Below, piece by piece: positions 33,836-44,524 of a DNA stretch of 64,000 bases. The translations under genes were made by a program, and so were the position numbers. A model generated the notes under the pieces. It did not search any database, was not told the DNA's origin, and saw only the letters and a list, made by a program, of their open reading frames with translations. Within the stretch, counting starts at the first letter, position 1. Every line of letters begins with the position of its first letter. Origin of the DNA: Globodera rostochiensis (taxonomy: Eukaryota; Nematoda; Chromadorea; Rhabditida; Heteroderidae); NCBI GenBank assembly GCA_018350325.1, contig JAEVLN010000007.1, forward strand, positions 2,137,109 through 2,201,108, written 5' to 3'.

Positions 33836-34219
33836 CCTAATGGGAATTCGTTCGTCGCCCAACACTGCTATTTTGCTTCTCTGACCTCCCATTTCCTTAC
33901 CTTCTCCATCATCGATCGATTATTGATTGATTAGACAGCGCGCAAATGCGTGCATAACAAGACACAAATAATTTCCTTCTTTTGTTCATTTCATTCGTTT
34001 CTTTGGCCGTCGACACGGACGCCTTTTGCAGTTAGGTAGAACATCTTTTTCTTTGGGAAAAATCCGATTTTTAATTATTAGTCAAGAAAATTAAATCTTT
34101 AAGGCTTGCATTTGGAAATTAAAGTCGGGTTTTAGAGGTGCATTTTTGATTTTATTGCATTTCTGTGGGCAAAAGATAATTTTTCTTACCAGACGCTTTT
34201 AAAAATATAATTTTGTGAA
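33836..34219 (+). promoter_or_regulatory. Conserved 5' region of BTB gene D
   Basis: GGGAATTCGTTCGTCGCCCAACACTGC, CATCATCGATCGATTATTGATTG and TTCATTCGTTTCTTTGGCCGTCGA match the region upstream of copies A and B. GCATTTCTGTGGGCAAAAG and AATATAATTTTGTGAA precede the ATG. The 1 kb of unrelated sequence between these blocks in copies A/B is absent here, making this the compact form. Confidence 0.5.
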
Positions 34220-35579
34220 ATGCCAAAACCAAATTCTGTGGTCGGCCGTATGAAGCATTTGCTGGACACGGGCAATGGGGCGGACGTTCACTTTTTGGTG
34301 GGGGGAGGAGACGAAAAGGAGGCGAGTTTTGAAAAATAGTGAAACATTTACTTTAATTAATTATATTCAGTTACTTTGATTATGATATTTTAATTACTTT
34401 AATTAATGCTATTTCAATTAACTTAATTAATGAAATTTCAATTACCGATATTTCAATTACTTTAATTTAGCTTCTGGCAGCACATTCACAGATTCTGATG
34501 TCGGCCTCCGACGTTTTTGAGGCAATGTTCCCTTTTGATGCCCGAAATGCCGGTAAGCTGAAAAAATAATTAACAATTTTTTTAATTAACGAATTTTTTA
34601 GACCCTTCGGAAGGGACTAAACCCGTGGAGGTGCCGGACGTGGAGGTGGGGGCGTTCAAGGCGATGCTCAGCTTTATTTATGCGGACGATTTGAGCGGGC
34701 TGAATGGGGACAATGCAATCGCTGTGCTTTATGCGGGTCATAAATTTATTGATTTTAATATTTCGGTCTTTAAATTTTTAATTTAAGCCAAAAAATATGA
34801 TCTTCCTGAACTTGTCGATTCGTGCCTGAACTTTCCCATATCGAAGCTGAGCAATGTTTTTTTCGCGTTTGCCCAGACTCGCTTTCTTGGAGAAGAGGTG
34901 GGGGGGGGGGGTAAATTATAATTGATTTTTAATCCTAATTAATTTTATTGTCTTTTTAAATAACCATAATTATTATTTTATTATTTCGGGACTTTGCTCG
35001 CCGTTGTTTGGAGCACATCGACCAGAATGCCGGCGCTTTGCTCCTCTCGGAAGAGTTTTTGCAAATTGATCAAAAATTATTGTGTGAGATTCTGGACCGT
35101 GACGAGTTGATGATCAACGAAGAAATTGCAATTTGGAATGCCGTAAATTTATAAAAATAATATAAGAATTAAAATATATTTTAAATTAATTAGGCACTTC
35201 GCTGGGCGGTTGAAAAATGTCGTCAAAATGGGAAAGAGCCTTCGGCGACGAATAGACGCGCAATGCTCGGCCCGGCACTTTTCAAAATTCGTTTTCCGCT
35301 CATTTCACAAGATGACTTTTCTGGCAATATTGGTTGGATACCTTTTTGGGGACCTTTCATTTTTTGGATTTAAATACGCTTTTGGCAGTTCCGTCCGGAG
35401 TGTTGACGGAGGGCGAGAAGCTCAGCATTGTGCTGTACTATTTGTGTCCGGACCGCGCTATGCCCAAACTGTACCCGCTGCAATTCCCAACTAATGGACG
35501 TGCCGTGACCAAATTGGGTAGGCTAAAGAGAGGGCTTTGCATTTTTTACAACTTTTGTGAGTTTCATGCCCCCGTATAA
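34220..35579 (+). CDS. BTB-BACK protein (copy D)
   Basis: Exons 34220-34321, 34471-34552, 34602-34736, 34788-34897, 34990-35142, 35194-35334 and 35389-35517 are all in frame. [133 protein letters not shown]-terminal block: [36 protein letters not shown]. If the last donor is not used the frame runs to a stop at 35579. If used (G|gtagg, phase 1), it joins in phase to the SPRY exon at 35692, only 175 bases away. Intron 1 is GC-AG and intron 4 ends TTTCGG without AG. No frameshift is visible, so this is the cleanest single-locus candidate for a BTB-BACK-SPRY gene. Family members act with CUL3 in ubiquitin ligation. Confidence 0.8.
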
Positions 35580-35691
35580 TAGCCTAGCTGATTCTGCGTC
35601 GTGTTATCAGAAATTTTAACCGCTTTTAAAATACTTTTTTCAAAAGGGAAATGTTATTTAATATTTTGAAAAAAAAATTATATTTCTTTAG

Positions 35692-36607
35692 GGCTAACCC
35701 TTCAAAATCGATGGGATTCCGCTGCATGTCACGACGACCTCACGCTCATTGGGCCCGCCCGATTGGATGTTCAATTTATTGGAGAGAAAAGGGGTAACTA
35801 TTATTCTGTTAAATGATTTGATTAAAAATGAATGTACTTTTCAGAGTGGTGCTCTGTCCTCGCCGAACTGCCAATTCCAAAATCCGGCATTTTCTACTAC
35901 GAAGTGAAAATCATATGGAAAGGAGAGTAAGTTAAATAAATAAATAATTGAGCTGCTCAGATGCATTTTCTTTAAGAAAATTATATTTAGCAATGTTTCC
36001 ATTGGACTCGCGACAAAACAAATGCCATTGGACCTTTGGGTTGGAGAGAACGAAGGCACTTACGCATGTGACAACTGGGGCATTTTTTGGGGTCATGAAG
36101 TTGAGGGATGTTCCCACTTCAATGGGCGTCCGTACATCGAAGGAAAGCCCAAATTTGGGGGAGGCGACGTCATCGGATGCGGCGTCAATTTGGCAACTCG
36201 CCAAATCATTTACACAAAAAATGGACAGCGTTTGGGTGAGAAATTTAAAAAAAATAAAAAATTAAGGGCATTTAGCCGAGGGCATTTAGAAAGTGAAAAA
36301 CGAAGGGATTTATGGGGTTTTGTTGTTGGTTTTATCATTATTTGTTCTTTTCCGATCAAAACATTTTATTATTTCAATTTGTTCGAATTTTTCAATTATT
36401 TCGAGAAAAACAAAAACTATGAACTTACATCTCTTATCGACACTTTTTTTGCTCAACTAATTTATTTGCGTTTATTTATTTGTTTTTGCAGAAACTACCG
36501 GTTTGTTAGTTGATTCTGATGCCGATTTGTTTCCGTGTGTTACGTTGTACAATTCTGGCGACGAAATTGAAGCGAATTTTGGGCCGAACTTTGAATTCAA
36601 ATTCTGA
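35692..36607 (+). CDS. SPRY-domain exons of locus D, complete
   Basis: Exons 35692-35793, 35845-35926, 35991-36235 and 36492-36607 give [118 protein letters not shown] and FEFKF-stop. All splice sites and phases are canonical. The variable loop ([18 protein letters not shown]) differs from that of copies A/B. No start codon, signal peptide or coiled coil precedes it. It is best read as the 3' half of the locus D BTB-BACK-SPRY gene. As one gene the protein would be about 470 residues. Confidence 0.75.
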
Positions 36608-36825
36608 TGAGAAAGAAGCCCCCGGACAGCGAAAAACGATTTAAAAAAAATTTTTTTTTTCTTTTGAAAAATACGGTCAATGGATTTAGGCAGTTATACA
36701 ATTTGTTTTATTTTTCAAATTTGTCTGATGATTTTTAGTTGCCATTTTGCCAATCTGGGCTCGATAAAAAAATTGAACCAGTGAATAATGAGCTCTTTTT
36801 GTTAAGAATTCATTAAACAATCAAT

Positions 36826-37475
36826 AAAACCTACTTTATCAAAAAGAAAGAAATTAAAATAAATAATCCAACGAAATAATCTTTCAGCTACAAGAATATT
36901 TTAATCCCAAAAATAAATACTTTTTCAGTTTTTCGAAAATGCCGACAACTTCGGCCCTTTAGCGACGTCCAGCGGGCACTCCGTAATTCTCCCAGCCATA
37001 TTTCTTGACCTTGTCAGCGAGCCAATTTGCTTCTTTGAACATTGTGTCAACATAATCACTGAAATGGAAATAGAAATTAAATTTTAATTATATTTCATTT
37101 AGCCGACACTGACTATGAGGAGTCAATTGGATGGTCCCATCCGCCAACATCGCCCCCGGCGTTGCCCAAAACGTCTCTTTTGCCGCGCCCTCCGCGAAGT
37201 GCCATACCTAAAATCAGATTCTGTTGAGCAGTTTTGGCACTTTTTGTCATTGTTTAAAAAGAAAATAACCTTTTGATTGGGATTTTGGCTGCTCATTTTC
37301 TTTCCCAATTCCATTTGCACCCGTTTTTTGGCCGCCCAATAAGAACTTCACAAATTCGGAGATTAATGAAAAGAAAATTGCAAAATTTTTACTAAAAGTG
37401 CGCGCGGCTCGGCTCCCCCCGGTTTGGCAACATTTCCTTTGGGCGCGTCCATTTTAATCTCAATTATGAGCATGG
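36826..37475 (-). repeat. Inverted-repeat arm 1 (pair with 42495-43135)
   Basis: The reverse complement of this block matches 42495-43135 almost base for base, including coding exons, introns and 3' flank up to ATAAATTAGGATTTATT-like text. The arms are about 650 bases long with about 5 kb between them, which contains a coiled-coil SPRY gene. Confidence 0.9.
36959..37452 (-). CDS. 109-residue protein of unknown function (inverted copy 1)
   Basis: The same four-exon structure as the gene at 42516-43009, on the opposite strand: MDAPKGNVAKPGGAEPRALL, GQKTGANGIGKENEQPKSQS, MALRGGRGKRDVLGNAGGD, GGWDHPIDSSYDYVDTMFKE and WLADKVKKYGWENYGVPAGR with a stop at 36959. The predicted protein appears identical to the other copy. 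The N-terminal half is Gly/Lys/Asn-rich low complexity, and the C-terminal 33 residues form a compact Trp/Tyr-rich helix. I recognise no family. Exon lengths sum to a clean frame with canonical splice sites, which supports a real gene. Confidence 0.6.
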
Positions 37476-37600
37476 CCAAAATGGAGGCCAAAAAGAGGAA
37501 ACTTTTGATGGATGAGTTGGGAATTTCAGGGGGAAATTAAATAATTAAAATATAAATTGTATTTTACTACGATTTAAATGCCCGAACTGCGCGTATAAAC

Positions 37601-37797
37601 TAGAGCCCGGACTTGAGCTTCGAGCGAGACTCGAGACGAGATTCTCAAAAAAATCTCGAATCTCGTGAAGTCTTTCGAGCGAGACTCGAGACGAGTTCTC
37701 GAAAAAATCTCGAAAATTCAGTTTTGTTCGAGACGAGATGTCGACTTGTCGAGATTTTTCGAGATTGAGATGAGATTCTCGTCTCGACCGGGCTCTA
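37601..37797. mobile_element. 197-bp hAT-type MITE
   Basis: It begins TAGAGCCCGG and ends CCGGGCTCTA, perfect terminal inverted repeats, and is flanked by the exact 8-bp duplication GTATAAAC (37593-37600 and 37798-37805). The interior is an array of palindromic TCTCGA/TCGAGA words (CGAGCGAGACTCGAGACGAG). Confidence 0.9.
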
Positions 37798-37805
37798 GTA
37801 TAAAC

Positions 37806-38731
37806 TCTATTTAAAACATGCATACCCAGCGTTATGTGCGTAAAAAAGTTTATGCGTTTGGCGAAAATCTTAAAAATATTCTCGTTATTTAAACCATTCA
37901 ACTTTTTTTCGCTTCAGTTGCTTAACTTTGGATTAGGGTCCTTCCCTACCTCCCGACCCCGAGCCCAAAAAGGGGTCCCCGACATTGCCAACCCCGGCCT
38001 CCTCGACTTTTCACTGTCCGCGCTTTCTCATCACAATTTGTATTCAAAGTCCCCCGGTCAAAAGTTTGCTTCAATTTTGTTGCAAGAACCGAATATGGAC
38101 AAATCGGCGATAGAATTGACGAATGAATAACTTGAATGGATTGACTCAATCAACCTTAACCGTTCAGACATTTTAAAAACCATACGAAAGCTCAAAGCCG
38201 CCCCGATCCAAACTCTCTCTGCCCTAACATAAATCCCAAACTCCCAAATGATTGTTGACACCTTTATATGTAAACCGCCTTCCGTGTCCATCATGAGCAG
38301 TGATTTGCATGTTATGCATTTCCTTTGATGTCGAATAAAATAAGAAATAAAAAAAATGGCAAAATTCATCCCAGTTCTATTTACGTTTTCTTTCAACACC
38401 ACTGCTAGCCATAAACAGGAAAGAGTGGCTTAGGCCTAAGCCTAACGAACCCAAAGTCTCTAACTTCCCCTAAAAATATTTTTAAAAATTGGAATTTATT
38501 TTATTTTTTCTCACGGAGAGCAATTTTCCTCTTTTTTGGACGGAAAGCAATTTTCCGAGAATTGTCGGAGAGCAATTTACTTAGACTCGTTCAGTGGATT
38601 TGTTTTTCTTGAAATAATTGATAAATTTGAAAACAAATTAATTTGATAAAATGCTTTGATCGGCAAAGAAAACAACAAAAAACGACGGAAACTGTCAACA
38701 GCAAATCCAATAAATCCTCGAGTTTCACTTT
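37806..38731. other. Intergenic with SPRY debris
   Basis: A GGGGTCGGG/CCCCGACC palindromic repeat lies at about 37955-38010, as at 18105 and 22520. A SPRY last-exon remnant is listed separately. Nothing else is recognised. Confidence 0.35.
38025..38095 (-). pseudogene. SPRY last-exon remnant
   Basis: The minus strand reads GSCNKIEANF followed by an immediate stop, then GDFEYKL-like text and TGATGAGAAAGCGC. This lines up with [29 protein letters not shown] at the end of the gene at 32330. It is an orphan fragment. Confidence 0.6.
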
Positions 38732-40130
38732 CTAAATGCCACCGGCAATGTTAAATTTGAAATTCGGGCCAAAATTAGCTTCAATTTTAGTGCCAAAATT
38801 GAAAAACGTAACGCACGCATACAAATCGGCGGCAGAATTGACACACAAACCGGTAGTTTCTGCAACAACAAAAAAAAAGAATACCTAAGTTATTAGTTTA
38901 TTATAAAATATTTGGCACAATTTTTATTCCTTTTTTTTCTTTCTCACCCAAACGCTTTCCGTTCTTTGTGTAAATGATTTGGCGAGTTGCCAAATTGACG
39001 CCGCAGCCGACGACGTCGCCGACGCCAAATCCGGGCTTTCCATCGATGTAAGGACGTCCATCGTCGTGGGAACATCCCTCAACCTCGTGACCCCAAAATC
39101 TGCCAAAGTTTGCGTAGGCGTAAGTGCCGTCGTATTCTCCAACACTTCCGTCCAATGGCATTTCTTTCATCGCGAGTCCGATGTGAAAATCGCTAAATAT
39201 ATTTATTTATAGAAAAGGCTGCTAAGCATTTCAAAGCTCAATTTATTTATCAAACTTACTCTTCATCCACTAATATTTTCACTTCGTAGTAGAAAATGCC
39301 GAATCTTCCGTTTGGAATTGGCCGTTTGGCGAACACAGAGCCCGCTTCTGAAACACGCAAATTAATTCAAACATTTTATCTGAATTCTTTACACATAAAC
39401 CTTTTTAATCAAATCTTTAACAGAATAATATTTACCTCCTTTCTTTCCATCATTTTGGGCAATCAATCGTTCGGGCCCAATGAGCGTCAGGTCCTTGCCA
39501 CATTTAGCAGAATCCCATCGATTTTGAAGGGTTAGCCCTGAGGAATTAATTTTATTTTTAAAATATTAAAGTTAAACGATGCCTAAAATAAACATTTATA
39601 TTAAAATTACCAATTTTTCTCAACGCGGCAAATGTTGTCTGCAAGTTGCTGATGTTCTGTTGCTGTTCTTTCTTATACTCCTCCATCTTCTGTTGCTGTT
39701 CTTGCTTATACTCCTCCATCTTCTGTTGCTGTTCTTTCTGATACTCCTCCATCTTCTGTTGCTGTTCTTTCTTATACTCCTCCATTTTTGTCTGCAGAGC
39801 ATTATGAGCAATTAGCAGCTTCTGATGTTCCAATTCGGCGCGAAGTGCCTTCTGAACAAATGGCAAAAAAAAGACTGTTTTTGTTAGAAAATATATTCAC
39901 ACATTTTCAAGCTCGAGTTTTGTAATTCTTTTCCATTCCTCCATTTGTTCAACCATTCTGCCGACCAATTCTTCGTGTTCTTCATTTACTCCTTCAATTC
40001 TTCTACGTTTTGCATTTTGTGCCATCAAATCGAAACCGGCACTTGAGGAGGTTGGCGAATTAATCGTTTGTTGGCGTTCAAATTGGGCAATTTTGGCACG
40101 CAAAAGATGCAATTCGTCGGATGGATTCAT
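38732..40130 (-). CDS. Coiled-coil plus SPRY-domain protein with a coding minisatellite
   Basis: It starts [20 protein letters not shown] (40130) and ends FNIAGGI-stop (38732). Exon 1 (40130-about 39903) contains the NAKRRRIEG basic cluster. Exon 2 (about 39857-39612) holds four near-identical 11-residue units ([11 protein letters not shown] type) before [20 protein letters not shown] exons: about 39535-39436 ([19 protein letters not shown]), about 39349-39258 ([17 protein letters not shown]), about 39195-38951 ([56 protein letters not shown]) and 38859-38732 ([20 protein letters not shown]). All joins are in phase, giving about 345 residues. It is the same architecture as the 14.1-11.3 kb gene but with fewer coiled-coil exons and no signal peptide. 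It lies inside the inverted repeat formed by the 109-residue genes. Confidence 0.8.
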
Positions 40131-41218
40131 ATTAATTTACTAGAAAATTTATGCACTGAATATGCGAAAATGAATAAAATATTCAATAGATAAGTACCAT
40201 CAGTGCACCAATATGTTTCCCCATTCACAAAAATCTATTTCGAACTTTTGTTCTAACATTTTCACCCATTCTCAAAAAAAAATTTTTCTAAAGTCGTTAA
40301 AAAGATTTCTAGAAGTTCCTCGTCGTAGAATTTCGATTTGGAACCCCAGACCCAAATTCGAACAATATCAGAAATTTGATTTTTTTACAAATCGATTTTC
40401 TGTAACAAAATCTTTCCAAATGTAGGTATATTGTAATCAAATAGAACGTCAGACAAAGCAATAAATATTCAAACTGTATGAATCAAAATTCCCAAATTAT
40501 GGCATGTGCCATAAAAAGAGAGAATTGGAGAAAGAATGCCCACATTCAACAGCCCATAATTTGCAGCAGTAGTTGCGCGAAAATCCGTAAAACAAAGTTA
40601 AATTTTAAATTTTAAAAATTCCTTTTCGATTTTGGCTTACTCGACGAAATGTCCATACAAAAAATTATTTCCCGGGATTATTGGATAAAGTCAGAGTCAA
40701 TGTGAAAAGACGTAAAATGAACGAATGAGATGAAATGCCAAAATGTGGAAAATTGTTGACCTTTCCCCCCCCCCCCCCCCCCTTAAAAAGACCAACAATT
40801 GGAGCAAAAAAGGAAATCCAAATGATTGCCTCGGGGCTTTGTGCCGTATGTATGGGAATTTTGATTTTTGCCCCCCCCGTCACTCCTCTTCAAAATGGAT
40901 TATTAGGGTGGGGATTTATTTATGCACTGAATATGTGAAAATGAATAAAATATTCAAAGTTTAAGTACCAATCATGTTTCCCCATTCAAATTTTCCAAAA
41001 ACCTATTTGGCCTTAAATTATTCTTTCTCATTCACTAAGCCAAAAAGAATATGAAGTTAGTGTTTTTGCTCGAATTTTAACATTTTATTTCGACTAATTT
41101 TGTTCAAGTGTAATAAGAAAAAGAGACTTTTGCATGAGCGCCCACCGTTTTTTGGGCACGTAACAAAAAACAGCACGGGACTCACCGACTCACCGCCAAA
41201 TGCTGACTCCTATTTATG
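40131..41218. other. Intergenic
   Basis: Bases about 40140-40260 and 40915-41000 are a diverged direct repeat (TTTATGCACTGAATATG, GAATAAAATATTCAA, AAGTACCA, ATGTTTCCCCATTCA). A C-run lies at 40766-40782. No gene is recognised. Confidence 0.35.
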
Positions 41219-41347
41219 CGAATTCCTCTGGCGCGAAGATGTAAAAATCGTGGCACATTTTCGTGCTGAAGTGTCCGTCTCCGCAACGTGGTTGGACCCA
41301 ATTCAGCCCCTCAGGCGCCGCAGTAAATAAAGCATTCAAATTCTGAA
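41214..41347 (-). other. Possible terminal exon, unidentified
   Basis: After a 3' splice site (GTATTTCAG) the minus strand is open: NLNALFTAAPEGLNWVQPRC, then GDGHFSTKMCHDFYIFAPEE and a stop at 41214. The composition looks protein-like, but no upstream exons or family are recognised. Confidence 0.25.
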
Positions 41348-42489
41348 ATACGGGCCAAACCGGTTTTCCTTTTTTCGAAAAAACCAAACCGATTTTTTTC
41401 TTTACCAACCCTCTCAATCTCTGCTTCCCTTCCTTTGTTTTCTTTATTGCCTCCATTTTCTCTGTCACTCCCTCCTTTCTCTTTTTCTCTTGCCACTTTT
41501 CCCTAACTCTTTTCTTCTTTCATCTTTCTCTCACTCCCACTCCAATTGGACAGCGCTGCGCACCGCAGCAGCGACATTTCGTTCGCGACATTTCGTCCAA
41601 CGACATTTCGTCCATTAATCATACGACATTTCGAAGACCCCCCCCCCCCCCTACTAAAGCAGAATTGGCAAAAAAATTTTGCATTTTTGAAAAGAAAAAT
41701 CGCCAAAATTTTCTAAAATCCATGAGAGCAATTTCCAACCCCAAATTGTTGTGAAAAATTGTCGGTGAAAAGAAATATGGTTAAAAACTCACATTTCATG
41801 CTAAAAATAAAAATTTTTTACTGCATTTTTGAACATTTTGTAAATTGTCCTTTTTTTGCAAGCAAAATGCTAGCAAAATCTTTTTTTTGACCTCCACTGT
41901 CCTTATTTTGAAAAATTTTTGTTGGCACCCCTGATTTACTATTTGAATTTAGTTTGAGACGTACTTTTTAACAAAAAATTTTAAATTTTGGGTGATCACA
42001 AATAAATCTGCAGCCTAGTGGTTTTTCTTTTCGGCATGTGTGAGTTTGTGTGGTTCGAACCCGCTTGGGTGCATGCACTCATCTTGGTTGGAAAAAAATT
42101 TTGCGACAAAATATCGCGATATATCGGTTATTTCAAGGCCATTGCCGAACACTAGTAAATATGTACACTATAACTTAACGCAGGAAGTAGCAATTAAATA
42201 TTACCGCAATCAAAAAGTTGGTAAGAATAATGTCAGTTTATTCAAATTGGCATAGCCATTTTGCCAGATTTTTAAATCAGAAGACTCGATACCCACAAAT
42301 ACGCAGGTGGAAGTACCCTAAGAATGGGATTTTTGTCTTCGAAATCAAAATGTTTTTTATTTATTTTCGTTAGAAAATCGCTACAAAAACCTCCAAGACA
42401 CAATTTTTTTTAACAGTTGTTTTAGTTACTTTTTGGAACATTTTTATTTTTGAAGAAATAGTGTGATAAAAAGAGAGAGTCAGACGTCG
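41348..42489. other. Intergenic
   Basis: It contains a C-run (41638-41651), three copies of CGACATTTCGTCC at about 41578-41630, a tRNA-like head at 42010-42075 (CCTAGTGGTTTTTC and GTGGTTCGAACCCGC), and an ATCG-rich repeat at 42090-42156 ending GCCGAACACTAG like that at 642. No gene is supported. Confidence 0.35.
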
Positions 42490-42494
42490 AGAGT

Positions 42495-43135
42495 ATGCTC
42501 ATAATTGAGATTAAAATGGACGCGCCCAAAGGAAATGTTGCCAAACCGGGGGGAGCCGAGCCGCGCGCACTTTTAGTAAAAATTTTGCAATTTTCTTTTC
42601 ATTAATCTCCGAATTTGTGAAGTTCTTATTGGGCGGCCAAAAAACGGGTGCAAATGGAATTGGGAAAGAAAATGAGCAGCCAAAATCCCAATCAAAAGGT
42701 TATTTTCTTTTTAAACAATGACAAAAAGTGCCAAAACTGCTCAACAGAATCTGATTTTAGGTATGGCACTTCGCGGAGGGCGCGGCAAAAGAGACGTTTT
42801 GGGCAACGCCGGGGGCGATGTTGGCGGATGGGACCATCCAATTGACTCCTCATAGTCAGTGTCGGCTAAATGAAATATAATTAAAATTTAATTTCTATTT
42901 CCATTTCAGTGATTATGTTGACACAATGTTCAAAGAAGCAAATTGGCTCGCTGACAAGGTCAAGAAATATGGCTGGGAGAATTACGGAGTGCCCGCTGGA
43001 CGTCGCTAAAGGGCCGAAGTTGTCGGCATTTTCGAAAAACTGAAAAAGTATTTATTTTTGGGATTAAAATATTCTTTGTAGCTGTTAGATTATTCCATTG
43101 GATTATTTATTTTAATTTCTTTCTTTTTGATAAAT
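42495..43135 (+). repeat. Inverted-repeat arm 2
   Basis: Near-identical reverse complement of 36826-37475. See that entry. Confidence 0.9.
42516..43009 (+). CDS. 109-residue protein of unknown function (inverted copy 2)
   Basis: Exons 42516-42575, 42623-42698, 42761-42854 and 42910-43009 sum to 330 bases in one open frame: MDAPKGNVAKPGGAEPRALL, FLLGGQKTGANGIGKENEQP, GMALRGGRGKRDVLGNAGGD, WDHPIDSSYDYVDTMFKEAN, KVKKYGWENYGVPAGRR, stop. All introns are GT-AG and short (47-62 bases). The ATG was chosen because this frame alone joins across all four exons, although another frame of exon 2 is also open. There is no signal peptide. The protein is small, basic and Gly-rich with a helical end. No family is recognised. 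Its near-perfect inverted twin lies 5 kb away. Confidence 0.65.
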
Positions 43136-44077
43136 TAGGATTTATTTACTTGAGCTTCTAATAGGTTTTAAAACTCTAAGGTGACCTGAGAGCCCTGCTC
43201 AAGAACCGAACAGGAACAGTGTAAACTGTGCTTAGACTCCTCGAGTGAAATTCAGTCAACATTTTAATCAATGATGCATTGGACAAAGGGTTCAAGCACT
43301 TGCTAGTGAAACCTAAATTTACCGAGGCACGACCACACAAAAAATGATTCTTTGAAAGCAAACCAACAAAAGCTTCACATCCCGCTACCTTGCCATCGAA
43401 TCCAATACCAAACTGCTTTCTTTCAATTAGCTGACTGGGCGAATAGCAACACCGATTTCGCAACACACTTCTTTTGGCATTATGCCATCATTATTAAATG
43501 GATTTGAAAATAAGGACAAAAGTAGAACTTGGTAAAAACAAAGAAAAATAACAACGAGATCCGAATCAAGAGTCATAAGTAAATATTAGAAGGGTTACAA
43601 ATATGATAAAAATGATTACAAAAATGTAAATTAAACATCGGCAAGAGAGTAAAAAAACATGAGAAGGTCCGAATTTAGAGAAACAATTATCCGAATTATT
43701 TGAAATGATGGCCTTCTATGAGAATAAAGTAACATGAAAATGGGTAAAGCAATATGAGAACGACGGTCAGGGTATGAGAATAAAAGAAAAAAGGTTTGAA
43801 CGGTTCAAAAATGTTGAAAATTTATAAAAGCAAATCCCAATAACAGAAACATAAAAACCAATTTAATCCTCAAATAAGAAATCCTAAAGCTCGCCTTAAA
43901 TGGTTAAGATCGAAAGAAGAACGATTTAATCGAAACTGAAAACCGATCAAATTTTGGCATTTTGAAAATTGAGCAAACCTATTAAGTTTTAATTTCAAAC
44001 TTAATAAAAGGTGCCTGGGCCCACGTCTGTTTTTCGCCGAACACTCTTTCCCATTTTGACGGCATTTTTCGTGCTTG
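43136..44077. other. Intergenic
   Basis: AT-rich. A minus-strand open frame at 43176-43466 is not recognised and shows no exon support. Confidence 0.25.
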
Positions 44078-44524
44078 TTAAAACGGCATCGCGCTACCGT
44101 AATGCGACGATCTCGGATTTTTCGGGTTGACCATAGACTGAAGACTTCCCTCATTGTTTTGCAAATTATCCCCGCTCCAATCACAAGAATGCGTTCCAGC
44201 TTGGGATGGCATAAATGTGTCGTGCATTGGGGGGACTTGCTGATATGGCATTACGCCATCGTAATGCGACGATGAGCCTGTGTTGCCCGATGTAAAGTTG
44301 GATGATTGTGGTGTGGGGCTGAAAAAGTTGGATGCGCCGGTCCTTCGCGTCGATTGCGATTGATTTGGGAAATACGGCATCCCGTCAAAACCTTTAATTA
44401 ATTAGGGCAATTAATTCAAAAGTATAGATTAGGCCCTTTTCCCTTTTTTTGCAGCATTTTTACCTTCCGATGAGCTCGGCTTTCTGCTCATCGAATACGG
44501 GTTATATCCGTTACATTTACCCAT
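44078..44524 (-). CDS. Low-complexity protein, two exons
   Basis: Exon 1 (44524-44464) encodes MGKCNGYNPYSMSRKPSSSE. Exon 2 (44391-44078) encodes GFDGMPYFPNQSQSTRRTG, SNFFSPTPQSSNFTSGN, MPYQQVPPMHDTFMPSQAG and ends SSHYGSAMPF-stop. The phase-1 join is exact, giving 124 residues. The protein is rich in Ser, Asn, Pro, Gln and Met, and the HYDGVMPY/HYGSAMPF words recur. It is likely disordered. No signal peptide or known domain is seen. It lies 0.5 kb downstream of the secreted peptide gene, on the same strand. Confidence 0.55.

Noticed and set aside
42535..42845. Alternative start MLPNRGEPSRAHF for the 109-residue gene
   Set aside because: It gives a joinable frame only with a less likely GTGTCG donor; the MDAPKGN frame joins all four exons with better splice sites.
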